Assembly: GCA_022839105.1 (NCBI GenBank)
Contig: JALHDH010000142.1
Span: 1 to 5,759, forward strand
Source: a bacterium
GTDB taxonomy: Bacteria; Vulcanimicrobiota; Xenobia; Xenobiales; Xenobiaceae
Reading direction: 5' to 3'
DNA: 5,759 bases
Positions 1 to 4,511 of this stretch are shown one piece after another. The translations under genes and the position numbers were made by a program. Every line of letters begins with the position of its first letter. Position 1 is the stretch's first letter. The notes beneath the pieces are model-generated. The model made no database searches and was not told the origin of the DNA. It saw only the letters and a program-made list of their open reading frames with translations.

Positions 1-1034
1 AACTGGCCCGCCTGCAGAAGAAGTTTGAACGTCAGAATCGTCTGGTCGAGGTCTTCCGCCAGGTCTCTTCGAACCTGGCCCTCTCCGATGCCCTGCTGGC
101 GATCACCGAGCAGTTGCAGGCCCTTCTGCCCAGCCAGAGCTGCGTGATCTTCATGGTCGACGACGTCGAGGGGCATCGCGAACTCTTTGCCGAGGTCGCG
201 GCCAGCCCCTACACCGACCTTTTCAGGAACTACAGCCTGCAGATCGGGGAAGGCGCCCCCGGCTACGTCGCCTCCCGTCTGGAGCCCCTGAAGATCGACC
301 AGGGTTCGGTGACCCTCGGCGGTCGGGAACTGCCCACGGTGGTTCCTGAAGAGAAGAGCGCCCTGATCGCCCCGCTGGCCACCAAGGTCGATACCCTGGG
401 GACCGTCTACCTCGGGAGGGCCAAGGAGAACGCCTTCACCGAGGAGGACCTGGACATGCTGGCCGACTTCTGCGAGCTGGCCAGCGTCGCCCTGGGCAAC
501 GCGATCCTCTTCCAGAAGGCCGTGACCCACGGAATCCACGATCCCTTGACCAACCTCTACAACAGCCTCTATCTGGAGGAGAGGATGCGCGAGGAGGTCA
601 AGCGGGGGAGGCGCTACACCTACCCGGTCTCGCTGGTCCTGATGGACCTGGATGGTTTCGGAGAGGTCAACCAGACGGTCGGCCAGGAGGCCGGGGACGC
701 CGTTCTGCGCGGAGTGGCCGAGATCTTGCGCTCCTGCACCCGCGAATCGGATGTCCTGGCCCGCCTGGAAGGCGATGATTTCGCCCTGCTGGTGGTGCAT
801 TCCGACCGGAACAGCGCCTTCAACGTGGCCGAGCGGGTCCGGGCCCTGGTCGAGGGGCACACCTTCGGACAAGGGCCGCGGAAGGTCCGGATCACGGCTT
901 CCTTCGGGGTGGCTGGCATCCCTCACGATGCCGTCAACGAGGATCAGTTGACCATGCGGGCCACCGCTGCCCTGCAGCAGGCCCGCGGTTCGGGAGGCAA
1001 CTCCGTCTCCTTCTGGAGCGGCGCGGGGGCCTGA
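1..1034 (+). CDS. GAF-GGDEF protein with a degenerate active-site motif, 5'-truncated by the window
   Basis: The frame is open from the window edge (first complete codon at 3), giving 343 visible residues; the true start lies upstream. Residues 1-25 (for example LQKKFERQNRLVEVF) look like a coiled-coil linker from another domain. About 25-170 is a GAF sensor domain, with a typical IGEGAPGYVA stretch and a C-terminal LADFCELASVALGNA helix. A GGDEF domain follows from about 178, opening with DPLTNLYN, then MDLDGFGEVNQ, AGDAVLRGVA and ASFGVA. The signature is EGDDF (256-260) instead of GGDEF: the first Gly is Glu and the catalytic Glu is Asp. RESD (247-250) sits exactly five residues before it, the position of the product-binding inhibitory I-site. 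Active members make c-di-GMP from two GTP. Here activity may be reduced or lost, and the protein may instead sense c-di-GMP. The ligand of the GAF domain is unknown. The family call is firm; the activity is inference. Confidence 0.95.
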   Translation, partial: LARLQKKFERQNRLVEVFRQVSSNLALSDALLAITEQLQALLPSQSCVIFMVDDVEGHRELFAEVAASPYTDLFRNYSLQIGEGAPGYVASRLEPLKIDQGSVTLGGRELPTVVPEEKSALIAPLATKVDTLGTVYLGRAKENAFTEEDLDMLADFCELASVALGNAILFQKAVTHGIHDPLTNLYNSLYLEERMREEVKRGRRYTYPVSLVLMDLDGFGEVNQTVGQEAGDAVLRGVAEILRSCTRESDVLARLEGDDFALLVVHSDRNSAFNVAERVRALVEGHTFGQGPRKVRITASFGVAGIPHDAVNEDQLTMRATAALQQARGSGGNSVSFWSGAGA

Positions 1035-1074
1035 GCCGCTCCGGGCCGGGGGGGCGGCCAGAAGGGCTTTCGAG

Positions 1075-1539
1075 ATGACCGAGACTCTCACTCCGGAACA
1101 AGTTCCCGGCGGGCTCCTGGAGCGTCTGCTGCAGGGTGGGCCCGACCGGATCCAGGAATCGCTCCAGGCCTTGGAGGCGGAGTTGGCCCGGTCCAGGCCC
1201 GCAGGTCCGGTGCTGCCTTCCGGGAATCCGGCCCGAGGGCTTGCAGAGCCGGCGGTGAACCGGTGGAACTGGGGGGCTTTCCTGGGCGGGGGCCTGTGGG
1301 CTTTCTCCCACCGGATGTTCCTGTCTGGTTTCCTGTTGCTGCTCTTCTTCTGGATGTTCCCGCTTCCCAACCTCCTGCTGGGTCGCTTCGGAGGACAGAT
1401 GGCCTGGCGGGCGAGACCCTTCGCGGATCTCGAGCAGTTCCGCGCCGTCCAGGCGGCCTGGGCGCGGGCGGGATGGCTGGTGGTGGCGGCTTACCTGCTC
1501 CTGGCCCTGGGGCTCTTGTGGCTCCGGACCCGGCTCTGA
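1075..1539 (+). CDS. Small two-helix inner-membrane protein, function unknown (DUF2628-like appearance)
   Basis: This is a 154-residue protein starting at ATG 1075, with GAAGGG 8 nt upstream (1061-1066). Residues 1-62 are soluble: a helical stretch (PGGLLERLLQ to LEAELARS, about 11-40), then a Pro/Gly-rich linker. The remainder is membrane-embedded: a Trp/Gly-rich lead-in (NRWNWGAFLGGGLWAFSHR, 62-80), one hydrophobic helix at about 82-103, a polar loop with GGQMAWRAR (106-114) and FRAVQAAWARAGW, and a second helix at about 134-150. The NWGAFL..G.W...HR pattern followed by two helices recalls DUF2628-type small membrane proteins, but this rests on memory of the family and could be wrong. The gene begins 40 nt after the GGDEF gene on the same strand with no T-rich terminator between them, so the two are probably cotranscribed. 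It could be a membrane partner of that regulator, which is inference. It converges on pth with only 23 bp between stops. Confidence 0.75.
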   Translation: MTETLTPEQVPGGLLERLLQGGPDRIQESLQALEAELARSRPAGPVLPSGNPARGLAEPAVNRWNWGAFLGGGLWAFSHRMFLSGFLLLLFFWMFPLPNLLLGRFGGQMAWRARPFADLEQFRAVQAAWARAGWLVVAAYLLLALGLLWLRTRL

Positions 1540-1562
1540 ACGGGGGGGCGCCGCACCGGGGT

Positions 1563-2195
1563 TCAGTCGCTGGCGTTGAAGCGGTTCATGGCCGCCTCGA
1601 CGCCTTCTTCGGCCCAGCACTCAACGGCGTCGGCACCGCGCAGGACCAGGGCCTTGCGGGCTTCTTCCTCTTCCGGAAGGAACTCTTCGAGGACGAAATC
1701 CGCCGGGTCCCTTCCCGGAGTCAAGGGCCCGATTCCCAGGCGCAGCCGGGGAAAGGCTCGGGTTCCCAGGCACTCCAGCAGGCTGGCCAGTCCGTTGTGG
1801 CCTCCGGTGCCTCCCTCGCGGCGGACGCGCACGCGCCCCAGGGGGATCGTGAAGTCGTCCACCAGGGCCAGGATCCTGGATGGGGGAATCAGGAAGCGGG
1901 CGGCCAGGGATTGGGCAGCCTGTCCCGAGAGGTTCATGTAGGTTCGGGGCTTGGCCAGGACCACCGGGTGGCCCAGGAGGGTGCCCGCGCCCGTCAGGGC
2001 CAGGCGCGACCGCTCCTGGACCGGGATCCCGTGGCGCCTGGAGAGTTCGTCCACCACCATGAATCCCAGGTTGTGGCGGGTCCAGGCATACTCGGGGCCG
2101 GGGTTTCCCAGGCCCAGGACCAGAAACGGCGAAGCGGCGGTCGGCACCTGGGGTGCCCCGCCGCCTGCCTCCGGTTCGCGGTGCTCGCCGCGCAA
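1563..2195 (-). CDS. pth: Peptidyl-tRNA hydrolase
   Basis: Pth is a cytoplasmic enzyme that cleaves the ester bond of peptidyl-tRNAs released early from ribosomes, recycling tRNA; it is usually essential. The family motifs all appear in order: GLGNPGPEYAWTRHNLGF (28-45), KPRTYMNLSG (82-91), LVDDFTIPLG (111-120), EGGTGGHNGLASL (127-139), RLRLGIG (150-156) and FVLEEFLPEE (167-176). Residues matching the E. coli catalytic and substrate-binding set are present: Asn31 (N10), His41 (H20), Met87-Asn88 (M67-N68), Asp113 (D93) and His133-Asn134 (H113-N114). The common HDELDLP segment is VDDFTIP here, keeping the key Asp. At 210 residues it is slightly longer than usual because the chosen TTG start (2195) gives about 20 extra N-terminal residues. 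TTG is favoured by AGGA 6 nt upstream, overlapping the rplY stop. A GTG at 2147 would give a more typical N-terminus (MPTAASPFLVLGLG) but has only a weak GGGG upstream. It lies 8 nt past the rplY stop codon, in the same operon. Confidence 0.97.
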   Translation of the reverse strand: MRGEHREPEAGGGAPQVPTAASPFLVLGLGNPGPEYAWTRHNLGFMVVDELSRRHGIPVQERSRLALTGAGTLLGHPVVLAKPRTYMNLSGQAAQSLAARFLIPPSRILALVDDFTIPLGRVRVRREGGTGGHNGLASLLECLGTRAFPRLRLGIGPLTPGRDPADFVLEEFLPEEEEARKALVLRGADAVECWAEEGVEAAMNRFNASD

Positions 2196-2205
2196 GTCCG
2201 GTCCT
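2193..2205 (-). promoter_or_regulatory. Ribosome binding site and TTG start proposed for pth
   Basis: On the minus strand, the rplY stop codon TAG (2206-2204) overlaps an AGGA Shine-Dalgarno core (2205-2202), followed by a 6-nt spacer and TTG (2195-2193). This overlap suggests translational coupling of pth to rplY. The competing GTG start at 2147 lacks a comparable site, but homologue N-termini would fit it better, so the start is not settled. Confidence 0.5.
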
Positions 2206-2803
2206 ACTCGGCGGATTCGGCCGCAGCCTGCTCCTCGGCCAGGGTCACCGACCGCGGAGTGTGGACGACGGCCAGGGTCTCGTCCGGGGCGGCCAGGAAG
2301 GTCAGCTTCTCGGAGGCCGGAAGGTCGGCCACCGTCAGGTGCTCACCCATGTCCAGTTCGGTGATGTCGATCTCGAGGCTTTCGGGAATGTCCAGGGGCA
2401 GGGCCTCGACCTGGATCTCGCGGACCATCTGCTCGATCACGCCGCCGGCCTTGACGCCCTTGGACTGACCCACCAGGACCACGGGCACCGAGGCGGTGAC
2501 CTTCTCGTCCAGTCGGACCTGCTTGAAGTCCACGCTCAGCAGGTGGGTTCCGAACACGTCGCGCTGGTAGTCGGCCAGCATGGCGGTCTGGGTCCCACCG
2601 GCCACGGCCAGGTTGATGATCGAGGTGCGGCCTGCGGTGCGCAGGACCTGCTCCATCTCCTTGGCATCCACGTCCAGGACCATCGGGACGGGGAGATGGT
2701 GCCCATAGAGGACGGCGGGAACCCGGCCATTGCGGCGCAGCTTACGGGCCACACCGGTGCCGGTCTTTTCGCGAACGTTGGCTTCCAGCTTCACCTGGGA
2801 CAT
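2204..2803 (-). CDS. rplY: 50S ribosomal protein L25, long two-domain (TL5/Ctc) form
   Basis: L25 binds 5S rRNA in the large ribosomal subunit; long forms are called TL5 or Ctc (general stress protein). This protein has 199 residues. The N-terminal 5S-binding domain (about 1-92) begins MSQVKLEANVREKTGTGVAR and contains the hallmark KLRRNGRVPAVLYG (21-34), then the DFKQVRLDEKV junction (92-102). The C-terminal beta-rich TL5/Ctc domain spans about 93-185 and includes GGVIEQMVREIQVEALP (120-136) and an ITELDMGEHLTVADL stretch. The tail is Ala/Glu-rich (190-199), as often seen in long forms. The ATG at 2803 was chosen because a strong GAGGAGGA site (2809-2816) lies 5 nt upstream and homologues start here; the frame stays open upstream to 3133, but that part is not L25. 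pth follows directly, the classical rplY-pth arrangement. A promoter at 2932-2961 and an attenuator-like hairpin at 2826-2854 lie in front. Confidence 0.97.
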   Translation of the reverse strand: MSQVKLEANVREKTGTGVARKLRRNGRVPAVLYGHHLPVPMVLDVDAKEMEQVLRTAGRTSIINLAVAGGTQTAMLADYQRDVFGTHLLSVDFKQVRLDEKVTASVPVVLVGQSKGVKAGGVIEQMVREIQVEALPLDIPESLEIDITELDMGEHLTVADLPASEKLTFLAAPDETLAVVHTPRSVTLAEEQAAAESAE

Positions 2804-2825
2804 CGTGATCCTCCTCGAAACCTCT

Positions 2826-2854
2826 AAAAGGCCGTCCCGGTTCCAGGGAAGGCC
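2826..2854 (-). promoter_or_regulatory. Attenuator-like hairpin with short U-tract in the rplY leader
   Basis: Read on the minus strand, GGCC-t-TCCC (2854-2846) pairs with GGGA-c-GGCC (2838-2830) around a 7-nt loop. This is an 8-bp stem with one internal mismatch, followed at once by TTTT (2829-2826). It lies about 20 nt before the Shine-Dalgarno site, inside the predicted transcript. The geometry is that of a weak intrinsic terminator, so it could tune transcription into rplY-pth. The U-tract is short, and the structure could arise by chance in GC-rich DNA. Confidence 0.4.
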
Positions 2855-2931
2855 GGAAAGTCGCGACCCGGACTCGGCCTCGCCGCCTCGGGATGATCCG
2901 GACGGGGCCACGGCGGGGCAAATGCCCGACA

Positions 2932-2961
2932 ATTCTAAGCCTCGCATGCCCTGTCTGTCAA
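2932..2961 (-). promoter_or_regulatory. Sigma70-type promoter of the rplY-pth operon
   Basis: On the minus strand there is a perfect -35 TTGACA (2961-2956), an 18-nt spacer, and a -10 TAGAAT (2937-2932) differing from TATAAT at one base. Transcription should start near 2925, giving a leader of about 120 nt before the rplY ATG at 2803. It sits downstream of the terminator of the preceding minus-strand gene, so the operon appears to have its own promoter. Confidence 0.75.
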
Positions 2962-3022
2962 GGCCTCCTGAGCCGTCCTGAATCCGCCGCCTGGCGTGAG
3001 GACCGAGGGCGCCAGAAATGGA

Positions 3023-3052
3023 AGGAGGGCCGGGGCAAGCCCCGGCCCTCCT
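3023..3052 (-). terminator. Intrinsic terminator after the EF-hand protein gene
   Basis: A perfect 13-bp GC-rich stem (arms 3023-3035 and 3040-3052) encloses a 4-nt loop at 3036-3039. On the minus strand it is followed by a moderately T-rich stretch, TTCCATTTCT (3023 downward; its first T closes the stem). It lies 30 nt past the stop of the secreted calcium-loop gene and just upstream of the rplY promoter, so it separates the two units. Confidence 0.85.
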
Positions 3053-3074
3053 CTCGAGGAGGAGCCTCGAGAGG
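3050..3074. repeat. 10-bp inverted repeat overlapping the terminator stem
   Basis: CCTCTCGAGG (3050-3059) and its reverse complement CCTCGAGAGG (3065-3074) flank a 5-nt spacer. The left arm shares 3 bases (3050-3052) with the terminator stem at 3023-3052, so the two hairpins cannot both form completely. It lies between the stop codon at 3082 and the terminator, and may simply protect the 3' end of the mRNA or extend the terminator structure. Confidence 0.7.
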
Positions 3075-3081
3075 CGGAACC

Positions 3082-4293
3082 TCAGGCGTCCCGGTCCATG
3101 TTCTTCTTGCGCATCTCCACCACGGAAGGCCACCAGTCGAAGCTCTGGGCGGTCTTGCCGTTGCGGGTGAAGGTGCCGCGGAAGTTGTTGTGCTGCACGC
3201 CCAGGGAGGTGATTCCCAGTTCATCCAGGGTCAGCAGCTCGCCGGCGTCGACGATCGCGTTGCTGTTGGCGTCCTGCCAGACCTTCAGGCCCTGCAGTTC
3301 ACTGCCTTCCAGCTTGCCGTTGCCGTCGACATCCAGGGCCTTGAGGGCCTCAAAGCCGTTCTCGTAGCCGCCGAAGGTGCCGAAGAGGCTGGAACCGTCC
3401 ACGCTGCCATCCGCGTGCGGACGCACCAGCAGGCCATCCTGGGGACCGACCCACTCGGTCAGGACCGGGAAGCCGTTGGCGTGGAAGTCAAAGAGGGCCA
3501 CCCGGGTGTTGTCGAAGCTGTCCGAGTGCGGCAACCAGTTCCCACCGGAAGCCTGCAGCTTCCCGTCTCCATCCAGGTCCAGCACGATGGGGGAGACGCT
3601 CACCCTCGTGTTGGTCTGGTAGTAGGTGGTCGTGTTGATGTTGGTGGTGATGGTGTTGACGTAGTCCTTGGTGTAGTGGTCGGTGATGACCGTGTGCTGA
3701 TTGACGTTGCCCTGGGCCACGTAGGCGCTCTGCAGGGCGTCGGCATCGCCGACCACGATCAGGTTGGGAGTCCCGGTGGTGGTCCGGGTGGACGTGGTCT
3801 TGACGTAGGTCTCGCCGACGTAGACCGGACCGGTCTCGGAGCGGGACTTGCTGGTGTCGGTCCAGGAACTGTCCGAGACCTGGTTCCACACGATCCCTCG
3901 GCCGTTGGTGTCCATGCGATCGTTGACGATGGCGCGGATCTGGGCTCCCGAGAGGGCGCCGCTCTGGGTCACCGTCTCGTAGTAGTCGGCCCAGCCCGGA
4001 CCCGGGTCGGCGCCGCCGGCCCGCCAGACCGCCAGTTCATCCAGCAGGGAAGCCAGGCCCTGGCCGTCCGAGCGGCCGCCCAGCCAGTTCTTGATGTGGA
4101 GGTTGTGCCCCAGATTCACGCTGGTGTTGGAGCGGGTGGTGTTCTCTTTGGTGACGACGCTGTCAGAGTAGCTCTTCTGGGTCTTGGTGGTGATGGTCTT
4201 CGTGCCGCCCTCCGCACCGGTCACCCCAGCCATGGCGGGAGCGGCCAGGAGTCCGATCAAGGCCACCGCCGCGGCTGTCTTCAGGAATCTCAC
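3082..4293 (-). CDS. Secreted protein with EF-hand-like calcium-binding loops
   Basis: This is a 403-residue exported protein of unrecognised specific function. GTG at 4293 is chosen as start: GGAGAGG lies 8 nt upstream, and the product then begins with a normal signal peptide (MRFLKTAAAVALIGLLAAP, cleavage after AMA at 22). A Thr/Ser-rich segment follows (about 30-60), then an EF-like loop DTNGRGIV (128-135). A Thr/Asn/Tyr-rich, probably beta-rich stretch spans about 160-232. The C-terminal part resembles calcium-binding modules beside RTX-type repeats: SPIVLDLDGDGKL (234-246), a W-V-G-P-x-D-G-L-L-V block (281-290), HADGSVDGSSLFG (293-305), GFEALKALDVDGNGKLEGSE with a complete 12-residue EF loop (321-332), and VWQDANSNAIVDAGE with a second (341-352), then LDELGITSLGV. 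The Asp/Asn ligands at loop positions 1, 3 and 5 and Glu at 12 are present in the last two. It is likely secreted or periplasmic and stabilised by calcium. No glycine-rich RTX nonapeptides and no enzymatic motif are visible. The gene is monocistronic by its flanking terminator. Confidence 0.9.
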   Translation of the reverse strand: MRFLKTAAAVALIGLLAAPAMAGVTGAEGGTKTITTKTQKSYSDSVVTKENTTRSNTSVNLGHNLHIKNWLGGRSDGQGLASLLDELAVWRAGGADPGPGWADYYETVTQSGALSGAQIRAIVNDRMDTNGRGIVWNQVSDSSWTDTSKSRSETGPVYVGETYVKTTSTRTTTGTPNLIVVGDADALQSAYVAQGNVNQHTVITDHYTKDYVNTITTNINTTTYYQTNTRVSVSPIVLDLDGDGKLQASGGNWLPHSDSFDNTRVALFDFHANGFPVLTEWVGPQDGLLVRPHADGSVDGSSLFGTFGGYENGFEALKALDVDGNGKLEGSELQGLKVWQDANSNAIVDAGELLTLDELGITSLGVQHNNFRGTFTRNGKTAQSFDWWPSVVEMRKKNMDRDA

Positions 4294-4308
4294 TGCAGCC
4301 ACCTCTCC
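4291..4308 (-). promoter_or_regulatory. Ribosome binding site fixing a GTG start for the EF-hand protein
   Basis: On the minus strand GGAGAGG (4308-4302) precedes GTG (4293-4291) by 8 nt. An in-frame ATG at 4350 would add 19 polar residues ahead of the signal peptide, and another GTG at 4302 overlaps the Shine-Dalgarno site itself. The 4293 start is therefore preferred. Confidence 0.75.
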
Positions 4309-4377
4309 TTCAGATGGTGTCCGGCACGAGATGGCCGGCTTTACCACCATGGTAGCGGTTTTCGGCCTGGAAGTGTG

Positions 4378-4404
4378 TTAACAATTGAGGGCATGATGTA
4401 AAAT
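4378..4404 (+). promoter_or_regulatory. Possible promoter for the beta-propeller gene
   Basis: TTAACA (4378-4383) and TAAAAT (4399-4404) each differ by one base from the sigma70 consensus boxes, but the spacer is only 15 nt, short of the usual 17. It is the most AT-rich patch of the window and lies between two divergent genes, so promoter activity here is likely even if these exact boxes are wrong. On the minus strand, a TTTACA (4402-4397) could serve the divergent gene, though no good -10 follows it. Confidence 0.4.
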
Positions 4405-4408
4405 TGTT
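4380..4408. repeat. 7-bp inverted repeat in the divergent promoter region
   Basis: AACAATT (4380-4386) and AATTGTT (4402-4408) form a perfect inverted repeat with a 15-nt spacer. It overlaps the candidate -35 and -10 boxes between the two divergent secreted-protein genes, so it could be a dimeric repressor or activator site. Chance occurrence in a short AT-rich patch is also possible. Confidence 0.35.
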
Positions 4409-4435
4409 GGGTTGATTTGCGCCCGAGCGCAACCC
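4409..4435 (+). promoter_or_regulatory. Hairpin near the expected 5' end of the propeller-gene mRNA
   Basis: TTGCGC (4417-4422) pairs with GCGCAA (4427-4432) around a CCGA loop, and GGG (4409-4411) can pair with CCC (4433-4435) across a 5-nt bulge. If transcription starts about 6-8 nt after the candidate -10, this hairpin is at the very 5' end of the leader, where it could stabilise the mRNA. Confidence 0.35.
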
Positions 4436-4473
4436 GAAGAGGAACCCGGGGTTTCCACAGAAAAGGCTTTGGA

Positions 4474-4511
4474 GGGGAGATGCCCGGTTGAAGGTCTCCC
4501 GAGGAGGTCTC
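4474..4511 (+). promoter_or_regulatory. Shine-Dalgarno region with two alternative hairpins
   Basis: The ribosome binding site AGGAGG (4502-4507) is strong and lies 4 nt before ATG 4512. CTCC (4496-4499) can pair with GGAG (4503-4506), hiding the site in a small 3-nt-loop hairpin. The same CTCC is part of TCTCCC (4495-4500), which can instead pair with GGGAGA (4475-4480) and leave the site free. The two pairings exclude each other. Both stems are short, so a regulatory role is only a suggestion. Confidence 0.3.

Noticed and set aside
1044..1059. GGCCG/CGGCC hairpin around a G-run between the GGDEF and membrane-protein genes
   Set aside because: Only 5 bp, no T-run follows, and GC-rich DNA gives many such pairs. 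It is not a credible terminator.
1263..2468. Long + strand open frame of about 400 codons across pth and rplY
   Set aside because: It is an antisense shadow of two clearly recognised genes in GC-rich DNA. Its translation is Gly/Ala/Pro-rich with no domain pattern.
2804..3133. A 110-codon N-terminal extension of rplY
   Set aside because: L25 starts at MSQVKLEANV with an excellent ribosome binding site. The extension crosses the operon promoter and the terminator of the previous gene and is Arg/Gly-rich without a domain.
2893..4401. A + strand open frame of about 500 codons opposite the EF-hand gene
   Set aside because: The opposite strand has a signal peptide, complete EF-hand loops and a good ribosome binding site. 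This frame is Gly/Val-rich shadow sequence.
4441..4511. A GEMM-type c-di-GMP riboswitch in the propeller gene leader (suggested by a CCCGGTTG string and the nearby GGDEF gene)
   Set aside because: The conserved core elements of that class, including the GGGACGCAAAGCC-like segment and tetraloop-receptor pattern, are not present.
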